64,000 bases of DNA. Source: Chryseobacterium takakiae (lineage in GTDB: Bacteria; Bacteroidota; Bacteroidia; Flavobacteriales; Weeksellaceae). The translations under genes and the position numbers were made by a program. The notes under the pieces were generated by a model. That model had not been told where the DNA came from and did not search any database. It saw only the letters and a program-made list of their open reading frames with translations. This document shows, one piece after another, positions 1-7,398 of the stretch. Each line of letters begins with the position of its first letter. The first letter of the stretch is position 1. The DNA lies in contig NZ_FQVO01000004.1 in the NCBI RefSeq assembly GCF_900129385.1, forward strand, positions 242,209 to 306,208, in the 5' to 3' direction.

Positions 1-975
1 GGAATTGGTTGCTTTATTTTCGTCGTAACTGAACGCAAAATTTAATGAGAACTTTAAAATTTTTGAGCTTAGCTTTGTCTTCAATGAATTGAGAGTATTG
101 TACTGATCAATAAAATAGTTTTGGTTCTTTTGCTGTCCCAATTCCAAAGATAACCGGACCAGGTCATCATTCCTGTATCCATTGCTTTTGATAAATGCAC
201 TCAATCTCAGCTGATTATTGTATCCAACTGTTGTTTTGAAAATATCATTTTGATAAGCTTGTGCTGCGGTATTTCCATCAGTTAAGGGAATTAACCTGCC
301 ATTCTCATCATATTCATATGGCTGATTATCAAACTGCAAAGAAGAAATATCCGGTCCGAAGCTGAACATTTCGCCTGTTTCAGGGCCTCTCCAAATTAAT
401 TTTCCTCCTTCAGACCTTCCCTGTACGTATTGGTTTTGCGTTTCCGTAATAGAATTTCTTTTCTTTACATCAACAGAAGTGGTAAAACTTCCATTAAGCA
501 GCAACAAATTCTGTGAGCGCATCTTTAATTTGAAATGACCTTTACTCACTTCTTTTAGCTTTCTTACTGCGTAATAACCAGAGTTGACCGTTACCCTTTG
601 GCTGGATTTTTCAATGCTGAATTCATCTTTCAGATCTCTGAAAATCAAACTATCATACTCTTTATTTTGAATATTCTCAGCGTTTTTTTTCTCAACCCGA
701 CTTTCAAGGATAGATTTCAGCTCTTGCGGATAATAGACTACCGCTTTGTTTTTTCCATTATTCCAAACCAGGGTATCATATTGTTTTGCTGCAATGATTG
801 CGAAACCTTCTTCATCAGTAAGCTCATAAACGCCGCTGTTTTTATTCAGAACTTTTAAAAAATTCTGTGGTTTTTCTTTTTCATTTAAAAAAATCCGGGA
901 ATAATACAGCTGCGAATTCTGACCGGAAAAATAATTCACGGCAAGCAAAAAAGATAAATAGTAAACCTTATTCAT
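1..975 (-). CDS. Outer-membrane beta-barrel protein, TonB-receptor-like (3' end off window)
   Basis: Reading the minus strand from an ATG at 975, the frame stays open for 325 codons to the window edge, so the C-terminus is missing. The start MNKVYYLSFLLAVNYFSGQ is a signal peptide. Residues about 30-75 (a stretch around GVYELTDEEGFAIIAA) resemble the carboxypeptidase-regulatory-like domain found at the front of Bacteroidota outer-membrane receptors. From about residue 150 onward the sequence alternates in the manner of beta-barrel strands (for example LKMRSQNLLLLNGSFTTS and LSAFIKSNGYRNDDLVRLSL). I see no clear TonB plug between the two parts. It follows the sigma/anti-sigma pair on the same strand after 95 bases, so it is probably in that unit. 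The substrate is unknown. Confidence 0.7.
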   Translation of the reverse strand, partial: MNKVYYLSFLLAVNYFSGQNSQLYYSRIFLNEKEKPQNFLKVLNKNSGVYELTDEEGFAIIAAKQYDTLVWNNGKNKAVVYYPQELKSILESRVEKKNAENIQNKEYDSLIFRDLKDEFSIEKSSQRVTVNSGYYAVRKLKEVSKGHFKLKMRSQNLLLLNGSFTTSVDVKKRNSITETQNQYVQGRSEGGKLIWRGPETGEMFSFGPDISSLQFDNQPYEYDENGRLIPLTDGNTAAQAYQNDIFKTTVGYNNQLRLSAFIKSNGYRNDDLVRLSLELGQQKNQNYFIDQYNTLNSLKTKLSSKILKFSLNFAFSYDENKATNS

Positions 976-1070
976 GGTTTTTGTTATTAAAATTCAGAAA
1001 AGAAACTTCTCTCAAAGTCCCTTTCCTGATGTATGATAAAATGGTTATTGATTTTTTTCAATATTTAAGA

Positions 1071-2177
1071 TTATTTTTCGAGAGCTTTCTCTTGCATAAG
1101 TTTTTTCAATCTTTGTCTTTCTGCTTTAGAAATATCTTTTGTGATGACTACGATTAAGCCGTGCTTTGCTTTGCCGCCAAATAAGCCGCCGGCTTTTTCT
1201 TTACTGATTACAGAAATATTGTCAATTTTTACAGGATCCAGTTTTTTTAGGGTTTCTACATCAGACATTGCTCCGTTGATAACAACCAGAGGCCCGGCTC
1301 CCGGCTGAGAATTGGCCAGATATCCCACTGAAATATCCAGTCTTCCAGATCCTGCAGCTCCCGATATAGAATTTATCCTGAGACCAGACGCAATTCCGTT
1401 CAGAGAAGTTACAGCCTGTTTTTCACCGAGAAAAGTTCTTTTCCCACCATTTAAAGCAAGAGGTTTGTACTCTTTCGTAGAAGTTTTTTTATAAAGTATT
1501 TCGGGTTCCTTCTTTTTTTCATTAAATCCGAATTTTAAATCCGGATATTCATAATCTGCAGTATCTGCAATGGTGCTGAGTTCAGAAATTCTCTTGTTGG
1601 AAGCCATTGCATTCATTGAAGCCTTTTCTTTTTTAATTCCCATTGCAATAACTTCTTCTATATTCTGTCTTTTGATGCTGTCCATCATCGCATGTTCTTC
1701 AGCAATCTTCGTTATCTCCTTATCAGAAGACGGCGCAGATGTTATTTCTTGAGCCGGATACGTTAATGAGGGAGTGTAAAGTTTGGGTGTTTCATTTCGG
1801 GCTAATTTTACAGCAGCAGATGGTACCATTGTTTTTTGAATATTTACTTTTAAAGTACTGTCAGTATTCCGGATATGTTCAGAAATTTGCGGAGAATACG
1901 TTTTTTGAATTGTACTCTTGTTTGCAATAACCGGTTGATGAATTGTTGAAGTATCTGCCGTTGAGGTAAAATAAAAAATTCCGGAAGCGATGATCAGACT
2001 GGCGGCAATTCCGTAAGGAAGCCATGCAGAGATTTTTCTCTTTTTCTTTTCTTCTTTTTGATCCAGCTTTTCCTCTATTCTGTTCCAAACTTTATCAAAC
2101 CCCGGAAAAGTTGCAGGTTCTTCTAAAGACTGAGAAGCCTCATTGAAAGTTTTATCAATATCGTGATTATTTTCCAT
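1071..2177 (-). CDS. Anti-sigma-like membrane protein with C-terminal plug-like domain
   Basis: 368 aa. A charged cytoplasmic N-terminus (residues 1-50, acidic then Lys-rich) precedes one membrane segment at about 52-71 (AWLPYGIAASLIIASGIFYF). A long periplasmic part follows. This is the architecture of a single-pass anti-sigma factor, and the gene starts 11 bases after an ECF sigma factor stop. The last ~75 residues (GPLVVINGAMSD, then KIDNISVISKEKAGGLFGG and HGLIVVITKD) resemble the TonB-receptor plug, where a PLYVIDG motif is followed by an IEVLKDASATAIYG and GVVLITTK pattern. Inferred role: it holds the sigma factor at the membrane and senses an envelope signal through the plug-like domain. 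No recognised zinc-binding anti-sigma motif was seen. Confidence 0.72.
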   Translation of the reverse strand: MENNHDIDKTFNEASQSLEEPATFPGFDKVWNRIEEKLDQKEEKKKRKISAWLPYGIAASLIIASGIFYFTSTADTSTIHQPVIANKSTIQKTYSPQISEHIRNTDSTLKVNIQKTMVPSAAVKLARNETPKLYTPSLTYPAQEITSAPSSDKEITKIAEEHAMMDSIKRQNIEEVIAMGIKKEKASMNAMASNKRISELSTIADTADYEYPDLKFGFNEKKKEPEILYKKTSTKEYKPLALNGGKRTFLGEKQAVTSLNGIASGLRINSISGAAGSGRLDISVGYLANSQPGAGPLVVINGAMSDVETLKKLDPVKIDNISVISKEKAGGLFGGKAKHGLIVVITKDISKAERQRLKKLMQEKALEK

Positions 2178-2188
2178 TGTTGTAAAGT

Positions 2189-2704
2189 TTAAACATTTTG
2201 ATTCACCAGAAGTTCCTGAAGTTTTTTTCTTGCAAAATTGAGCTGAGATTTTGACGTTCCCTCACTTATGGAGAGCATAGTTGCAATTTCCTTATGAGGA
2301 TAACCTTCAATGGCAAAAAGATTAAAGATCGCCCTGCAGCCTTCCGGAAGAAAGTTGAGAAGATGCAAAATATCTTTTTCAAAGGAAACATGTTCACCTG
2401 CATCGGAACTGATGACATTGTTTTCGTCGAGTGAAATATGTAGCCGCTGAGCTGTTCTGAGTTTTTGAAGGCATTCGTTAACCGTAATTTTCCTGGCCCA
2501 GGCTTCAAAAATATCCGGGTTGTGAAGCTGATCTATTTTGGTGAAAATTTTATAAAATGTATCTGCGAGTGCTTCTTCGATATCTTCATCGTTTTTAAGA
2601 TATCGTCTGCACACCGAATATAGTTTTCCTGCCATCTTTTCATAGACTTTCCGCTGGGCATTGCGGTCGTTCCGCTGACATTGTAGTATTAGCTCTCGTT
2701 CCAT
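2189..2704 (-). CDS. ECF-family RNA polymerase sigma factor
   Basis: 171 aa, normal for an ECF sigma-70. Region 2 lies at about residues 10-75 (AGKLYSVCRRYLKNDEDIEEALADTF, quoted here only by its ends AGKLY and ADTF), where the core-binding and -10 recognition helices sit. Region 4 lies at about 110-168 (LPEGCRAIFNLFAIEGYPHKE, shown by GCRAIFNLF and GYPHKEIA) and carries the -35 recognition helix-turn-helix. It directs RNA polymerase to a small regulon. It is the first gene of a three-gene minus-strand unit with the anti-sigma-like protein and an outer-membrane protein, so it probably controls that unit. Confidence 0.93.
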   Translation of the reverse strand: MERELILQCQRNDRNAQRKVYEKMAGKLYSVCRRYLKNDEDIEEALADTFYKIFTKIDQLHNPDIFEAWARKITVNECLQKLRTAQRLHISLDENNVISSDAGEHVSFEKDILHLLNFLPEGCRAIFNLFAIEGYPHKEIATMLSISEGTSKSQLNFARKKLQELLVNQNV

Positions 2705-2719
2705 AATCAGGCTTTATAT

Positions 2720-2753
2720 GTATACAGATGCAGAAAATTCCAAAAAGGTTGGA
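2720..2753 (-). promoter_or_regulatory. Putative ECF-type promoter of the sigma operon
   Basis: On the minus strand, CCAACCTTTTTGG (2753-2741) is followed by CATCTGTATAC (2730-2720), ending 15 bases before the sigma factor ATG. An AAC-containing -35 and a CATCT-type -10 at this spacing look like an ECF promoter, which would mean autoregulation. This is pattern recognition, not a scored match. Confidence 0.4.
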
Positions 2754-3027
2754 AACATGATCAACTTTTTTTGAAAAGTACTGAAATCTGATGAGGAAGG
2801 CAAATGAGGCACAACGTAAAAAAGAGAATTTATTACAATTTCCCGGTGATCAAACAGATTTACTCAGAATCCTTATTTAAAAAGTTATTGATCCAAATTT
2901 ATGATATGGAAGCATTTAAACTAAATTATAATTTTTCGATTTGATTATTTTACAACGGATTTTCGCGAATTTGCAAAGATTCATGAATTTTTCATCATAA
3001 TAAAATGTATTGGTATGGTCTAAAGTT

Positions 3028-3165
3028 ATGATGAAGGACCTCTACCCTAGCCGTGATTGAGCGGCATGTTTGAGCTCTTTTTCTGATTTCGGCGGCGGCT
3101 TTTGCCGCCGCCGAAATCAGAAAAAAGCGAGTAGCGAAAGCGCGAAAAAGCTCCTAAATCCAAGA
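3028..3165. repeat. Intergenic flavobacterial repeat element with long GC-rich hairpin
   Basis: The 531-base gap before the C1 peptidase contains this element. It begins near CCCTAGCCGTGATTGAGCGG and ends at AAAAAGCTCC. Inside is a perfect 22-bp inverted repeat (3078-3099 with 3104-3125) around a TTTT loop, its core being GGCGGCGGC/GCCGCCGCC. It is far more GC-rich than its surroundings. An outer weaker pairing links GAGCTCTTTTT to GAAAAAGCTC. Elements with the same end sequences and variable central hairpins are, from memory, scattered through flavobacterial genomes; their function is unknown to me. It could also act as a terminator. Confidence 0.6.
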
Positions 3166-3236
3166 TGAAGTTTAACCTTACGGTCTGTAACAAATCTTTA
3201 ATATGAACGACTATTCATATAATAATTTTTATAGTA

Positions 3237-4439
3237 ATGAAGAATACCAAATTTATATCATTACTTTTTGTTTTGTCTTCAGGAAGTATGATGTTTGCTC
3301 AGGATGACTTAATCAACAAGTTAAAAAACAATCAGTCTCAAAATGCCAATTTCCAGTTTACCACGCTGAAAGATGTGGGCGCAACTTCGGTGAAAAATCA
3401 GGGTTCTTCGGGAACATGCTGGAGCTATTCGGGAAACTCTTTCCTGGAGTCTGAAATGCAGAGAATGGGAAAAAAGACGGTTGACCTTGCAGAAATCTTC
3501 ACGGCAAGAAACTCTTACCACGACAAAGCAAAATTATACGTGTTAAACAATGGAGCCATTAACTGGGGCGATGGCGGAGAGCTGCATGATGTCATCAATA
3601 TGTACAAAAAGTACGGTGCAGTTCCGCAGGATGTTTACACAGGACTGAAACAGGGACAGACCCTGAATAACTTCTCTGAAATGCAGGGAAAACTAAAACC
3701 TGTTCTGGACAGTCTCGTACAGGCATCATCTAAAGGAAAATTGTCGGACAACTGGATGTCTTCAGTAGATGCCATTCTGGATCAGTACCTGGGAAAAGTT
3801 CCTGCTAATTTTACCTATGAAGGGAAATCCTATACGCCACAATCTTTTGCAAAAGAAGTGGTAGGCATTAATCCGGAAGATTATGTTGAAATTTCTTCCT
3901 ATAAAGATTATCCGTATTACCAGAAATTCGTTGTTCCGATTCCTGATAACTGGAGCCATGATTCCGATTGGAATGTTCCGATGAAAGATTTAACGGCGAT
4001 TATTGATAATGCTGTGAACAAAGGCTATTCCGTAGGCTGGGCAACGGATGTTTCCGAACCTTATTTTTCTTACAAAAACGGGGTGGCGTATGTTCCGGAT
4101 ATGGATCTGAACCAGATCAATAATGAGAATAAAGGAACTTTATTCACCGAACCTAAAAAAGATAAAACCATTACGGAAGATATGCGTCAGCAGGCTTTAA
4201 ATAACCTGTCGACAACCGACGATCACGGTATGCACATCGTAGGATTGGCAAAAGACCAGAGCGGAAAAGAATATTATATGGTAAAAAATTCATGGGGTGT
4301 AACGAATGATTTTGAAGGATATATTTATGTTACAAGACCGTATGTGGAGTACAAATCTACGGCAATCCTTCTTCACAAAGATGCGCTTCCGAAAAGCATC
4401 AGAAAACAACTGAAGCCAACTAAAAGCATTGGGCTGTAA
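3237..4439 (+). CDS. Secreted C1-family cysteine peptidase (bleomycin hydrolase / aminopeptidase C type)
   Basis: 400 aa. The signal peptide MKNTKFISLLFVLSSGSMMF is followed by AQ. The papain-fold catalytic residues are visible: Cys61 in NQGSSGTCWSYS, with the oxyanion Gln before it, His330 in DDHGMHIVGLA, and Asn351 in VKNSWG. The large insertion between the catalytic Cys and His fits the bleomycin-hydrolase branch rather than small papains. It should hydrolyse peptides in the periplasm or outside the cell. It is a single gene with a paired terminator behind it. The ATG at 3237 puts the signal sequence at the N-terminus and is the natural start. Confidence 0.9.
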   Translation: MKNTKFISLLFVLSSGSMMFAQDDLINKLKNNQSQNANFQFTTLKDVGATSVKNQGSSGTCWSYSGNSFLESEMQRMGKKTVDLAEIFTARNSYHDKAKLYVLNNGAINWGDGGELHDVINMYKKYGAVPQDVYTGLKQGQTLNNFSEMQGKLKPVLDSLVQASSKGKLSDNWMSSVDAILDQYLGKVPANFTYEGKSYTPQSFAKEVVGINPEDYVEISSYKDYPYYQKFVVPIPDNWSHDSDWNVPMKDLTAIIDNAVNKGYSVGWATDVSEPYFSYKNGVAYVPDMDLNQINNENKGTLFTEPKKDKTITEDMRQQALNNLSTTDDHGMHIVGLAKDQSGKEYYMVKNSWGVTNDFEGYIYVTRPYVEYKSTAILLHKDALPKSIRKQLKPTKSIGL

Positions 4440-4490
4440 ACGATAATTCAATCAGGATTGACCTGATGTTTTAGATATTTAAATCTGTTA

Positions 4491-4521
4491 AAACCACTTT
4501 CAATTCCGGAAAGTGGTTTTT
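4491..4521 (+). terminator. Intrinsic terminator after the C1 peptidase
   Basis: AAACCACTTT and AAAGTGGTTT form a 10-bp stem around a 9-base loop, followed by TTTCTTTTT. It lies about 50 bases after the peptidase stop. Confidence 0.8.
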
Positions 4522-4532
4522 CTTTTTAAAAG

Positions 4533-4567
4533 AAAACCGCTCTAAGAATTGATCTTAAAGCGGTTTT
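4533..4567. terminator. Second terminator, possibly bidirectional
   Basis: AAAACCGCT pairs with AGCGGTTTT, with extra TAAG/CTTA pairing inside. A T-rich end occurs on both strands, so it could also stop transcription of the oppositely oriented old yellow enzyme gene. Confidence 0.65.
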
Positions 4568-4711
4568 GGTAAAAAATTTAAATAGGTAATCAAGATATGG
4601 TAAAATCATCAACAGTGAATTTTGCCCTGTAAGTGAATAGGAACTGTCAGTTCAGAAAAGTTGTCAAAATCTAACTGACAGCAAGGCAGATTCACTATTG
4701 ACAATCAAACT

Positions 4712-5773
4712 TTAGTATAATACCCCTAAGCTTTCTGCAGAAAAATCAAGCAGGGCCTCGGTATTCTGTTCTTTAACTTTTTTAGCCCACTCAGGATCCT
4801 GAAGCAGCGCACGGCCAACAGCTACTAAATCAAAGTCGCCTCTTTCCAGTCTTCTGGTGAGTTCCGTTAAATCTGCTTTTTCCGTTCCCTGTCCTGCGAA
4901 CGCACCCATTACATCTCCTTTTAGTCCAACTGATCCAACAGTAATAGTTGGCTGGCCGGTAATTTTCTTTGCCCATCCTGCGAAGTTGAGGTCGGAACCT
5001 TCAAATTCCGGTTCCCAGAATCTTCTTTGGGAGCAATGGAAGATATCAACTCCGGCTTCTTTTAACGGCAACAGCCATTCTTCCATTTCTTCCGGTGTAT
5101 GGGCTAATTTAACCGAATAATCCTGCTGTTTCCATTGAGAGAGACGAATAATGATGGTAAAATCATTGCCCACTGCAGCTCTGATGGCTTTTACAACATC
5201 TACTGCAAAACGGCTTCTTTCTTTAATCGTTTTTCCGCTATATTCATCGGTTCTGGTATTGGTACCTTCCCAGAAAAACTGGTCAATAAGATATCCGTGT
5301 GCTCCATGAATTTCAACAACATCGAAACCAAGATCTTTGGCAGATTTTGCTGATGCGGCAAACTGAGCAATTGTGTCCTGAATATCTTCCAGTGTCATAG
5401 TCGATGCTTTTTCCATCTCCACAGTCGGATAATCCGGAGTGCTTCTCGTATCTCCAACATGCCAGATCTGAGGTCCCATTTTTCCGCCATTTTCGTGTAC
5501 GGAGCTAATTACGTTTTTCCATCCGTTTAAAGCTTCCGTTCCGTAAAAATCCGGGATATTCTGCATATTTTTTGAAGCCGGACGGTTGATTACGGTTCCT
5601 TCAGAAATGATTAATCCAACTTCCGCAGCAGCTCTTCTTGCGTAGTAGTCTGCGATCTGCTGGGTAGGAACCCCGTTATCGGATTGCGCTCTCGTCATCG
5701 GAGCCATTACGATTCTATTTTTTAGCTCTAAATTTTTATACTTGAAAGGTTTAAATAATGATTCTGTGCTCAT
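4712..5773 (-). CDS. Old yellow enzyme family NADH:flavin oxidoreductase
   Basis: 353 aa from the ATG at 5773 (MSTESLFKPFKYKNLELKNR). The frame extends upstream to 5944, but the extra residues are low-complexity and cross the operators, so the internal start is chosen. The FMN-binding TIM barrel shows the usual pattern: RIVMAPMTRA near residue 22, EIHGAHGYLIDQF with the His pair and Tyr, and VAVGRALLQDPEWA near the end for phosphate binding. Such enzymes reduce electrophilic alkenes, quinones or nitro compounds in the cytoplasm. It is divergent from an HxlR regulator with a conserved Cys, a common arrangement for electrophile-inducible reductases. The physiological substrate is unknown. Confidence 0.92.
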   Translation of the reverse strand: MSTESLFKPFKYKNLELKNRIVMAPMTRAQSDNGVPTQQIADYYARRAAAEVGLIISEGTVINRPASKNMQNIPDFYGTEALNGWKNVISSVHENGGKMGPQIWHVGDTRSTPDYPTVEMEKASTMTLEDIQDTIAQFAASAKSAKDLGFDVVEIHGAHGYLIDQFFWEGTNTRTDEYSGKTIKERSRFAVDVVKAIRAAVGNDFTIIIRLSQWKQQDYSVKLAHTPEEMEEWLLPLKEAGVDIFHCSQRRFWEPEFEGSDLNFAGWAKKITGQPTITVGSVGLKGDVMGAFAGQGTEKADLTELTRRLERGDFDLVAVGRALLQDPEWAKKVKEQNTEALLDFSAESLGVLY

Positions 5774-5797
5774 TTTTTTAAATTTATATTTATATTT

Positions 5798-5893
5798 GTT
5801 ACACAAAGTAACTAATAATAGTTCGTATTTGTATCTTTTAATATAAAAAAGTAGTAACTTTGTGGTAACTGATGATGGTAACGTGGAGGTAAC
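5798..5893. promoter_or_regulatory. Cluster of GTAAC operator half-sites between oye and hxlR
   Basis: Six GTAAC/GTTAC motifs occur in 96 bases. The dyad GTTACACAAAGTAAC lies at 5798-5812, GTAACTTTGTGGTAAC at 5854-5869, and single GTAAC motifs at 5878-5882 and 5889-5893. A TAACTTTG box (5855-5862) fits a -7 element for the regulator gene. The likely binder is the adjacent HxlR protein; this is inference. Confidence 0.55.
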
Positions 5894-6090
5894 GATAAGG
5901 TTGAGGTAAAGGCTAAGGTTGGCGTCGAGGGCTTCGCTTGACAATGTTAAAAGAATTGATATAATTAAATCTTTGTACCCTCTTATAAGTGAAATCGAAG
6001 ATTCGACGTAGTCAAACGGCTTTGTGAAACTTGAAACAGTTAGTATTAAAAATAAAAATCTTTGTGAACTTCGTGTTCAACAAAACACAA
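5893..6090 (+). repeat. Dispersed ~200 bp CTTTGTGAA-type repeat, carrying a 22-nt insert
   Basis: This stretch matches the reverse complement of about 26640-26835, with shared blocks such as CCCTCTTATAAGT, CGGCTTTGTGAAACTT and GTGAACTTCGTGTTCA. Relative to that copy it carries a 22-nt insert at 5995-6016. It ends about 20 bases before the HxlR start, so it forms the leader of that gene. Confidence 0.6.
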
Positions 6091-6110
6091 CAATTAGAAA
6101 TAAAACTTCT

Positions 6111-6500
6111 ATGAAAAAGAACGAATTAATGCAATACAGCTGTCCTCTCGGTAAAGCAATGTCTGCCTTAGGAAGCAAATGGAAACCGATTATTGTTCTG
6201 GTAATCAAAGACCGGAAACTGCGTTTTGGTGAACTTGCGGTGCGCATTAATGTCATTTCCAGAAAAGTTTTAACTGATCAGCTTCGGGAAATGGAGTCCG
6301 ACGGACTGGTGATTCGTGAAGAGTTTAAAGAAATTCCGCCGAGGGTTGAATATTCTCTTACGGAGAAAGGTTTAGCCTTGCTCCCGATTTTATATCAGCT
6401 TGAGGAATGGGAAACCAAATACCATGTTTATGATTCGGAAAAAGTTAAGGATTGCAAGGCTTTTTTGGAAAATAAGAACAATAAGAAGGTTGCTGTTTAA
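6111..6500 (+). CDS. HxlR-family winged-helix transcriptional regulator
   Basis: 129 aa from the ATG at 6111. An upstream extension of 29 residues lies inside a repeat and looks non-coding. The HxlR pattern is clear: YSCPLGKAMSALGSKWKPII at the N-terminus with the conserved Cys11, LRFGELAVRI for helix 2, ISRKVLTDQLREME for the recognition helix, and IPPRVEYSLTEKG for the wing. Family members such as YodB sense quinones or other electrophiles through this Cys. It is divergent from an old yellow enzyme and GTAAC repeats lie between them, so it probably represses that gene. Its stop codon directly abuts the stop of the next gene on the other strand. Confidence 0.9.
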   Translation: MKKNELMQYSCPLGKAMSALGSKWKPIIVLVIKDRKLRFGELAVRINVISRKVLTDQLREMESDGLVIREEFKEIPPRVEYSLTEKGLALLPILYQLEEWETKYHVYDSEKVKDCKAFLENKNNKKVAV

Positions 6501-7316
6501 TTACTTAAAAGAAAACAAGTTCGATTCTGGAAAATCAATACCTTCATTTTTCCTTAAAAATTCAGTGATTGCGTCAACTCGAGTTGCAATAAGATTACTC
6601 CTATTAGAAATTGTCCAATCTGTCATTATTCCTATTAATTTTGGATTAGCAATTTTGTCATAATCTTTAGGATTCAAATACCATAATCCGCAACCACTAA
6701 TTCCAAATAGATCAGGGCCAAAACTAAAGTTTCTAGATTTAAAGTTTAAAACATTTTGTCGGTCATAGTCAACTATTATATTTAAGAATTCATATCTATT
6801 AACTTTTCTATATTCAGAAGCATCAGCACATTTTGTGAAATGAATGAAAGGTCGGGAATGGAACGAATTTCGTGATATAGATTTTTTTGACCAACTTGAA
6901 GGATAACCCCAAATAATATAATTATAAGAATAATTATTTTTGTGATTGATCTCCAAATTATTTTCATCTAGAAAATTATAATCTTTTTTCAAATCTTTTA
7001 TTGTAAGATTATCTAATATTACAATTCCTATATCTAATTCATCCTTATCCCTTGATGATTTTGGATTATTTACTATAATTCTACCTCCAGGTTTAATTAA
7101 AGTTTCACCATTATTTAGCGGAATAAATAATTCATGAAAATCATCAAATACATGAGCCGCAGAAATAAGCAGATGCAAATTTCCAATTTTTATAAACACA
7201 CCTGTTCCATGCACTTTATAATCAAAATAATTCTTTATTAAAACACAAGTATAATTTTGAATTATGGATAGACTATCAGCTTGCCTTTTTGCTATTTGCT
7301 CTAAAATATTTTTCAT
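6501..7316 (-). CDS. Trypsin-like serine protease domain protein
   Basis: 271 aa. The trypsin-fold catalytic set is readable: His55 in LLISAAHVFDD, Asp95 in KDELDIGIV and Ser207 in FGISGCGLW, where most relatives have GxSGG. There is no signal peptide or membrane segment, so it should act in the cytoplasm. Base composition is AT-rich with many ATA and AAT codons compared with the flanking genes. It lies between hxlR and the E1 dehydrogenase and shares strand with the latter. Its function is unknown; stand-alone trypsin-like domains of this kind occur in accessory and defence genes, but nothing here proves that role. Confidence 0.7.
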   Translation of the reverse strand: MKNILEQIAKRQADSLSIIQNYTCVLIKNYFDYKVHGTGVFIKIGNLHLLISAAHVFDDFHELFIPLNNGETLIKPGGRIIVNNPKSSRDKDELDIGIVILDNLTIKDLKKDYNFLDENNLEINHKNNYSYNYIIWGYPSSWSKKSISRNSFHSRPFIHFTKCADASEYRKVNRYEFLNIIVDYDRQNVLNFKSRNFSFGPDLFGISGCGLWYLNPKDYDKIANPKLIGIMTDWTISNRSNLIATRVDAITEFLRKNEGIDFPESNLFSFK

Positions 7317-7351
7317 AAGAACTCTAATATAACATTTTTTAACAATAAAAA

Positions 7352-7376
7352 AAACCGCTCCCTAAAGAAGCGGTTT
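7352..7376 (-). terminator. Terminator downstream of the E1 dehydrogenase gene
   Basis: AAACCGCT pairs with AGCGGTTT around a 9-base loop. On the minus strand it is followed by a run of nine T bases, right after the E1 gene stop. Confidence 0.8.
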
Positions 7377-7398
7377 CAAAATTTATCTAAAATCTCAG

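Noticed and set aside
598..858. Plus-strand ORFs over the first gene (598-858, 867-1157)
   Set aside because: They are shadows of the minus-strand outer-membrane protein frame, which has a signal peptide and a coherent barrel pattern.
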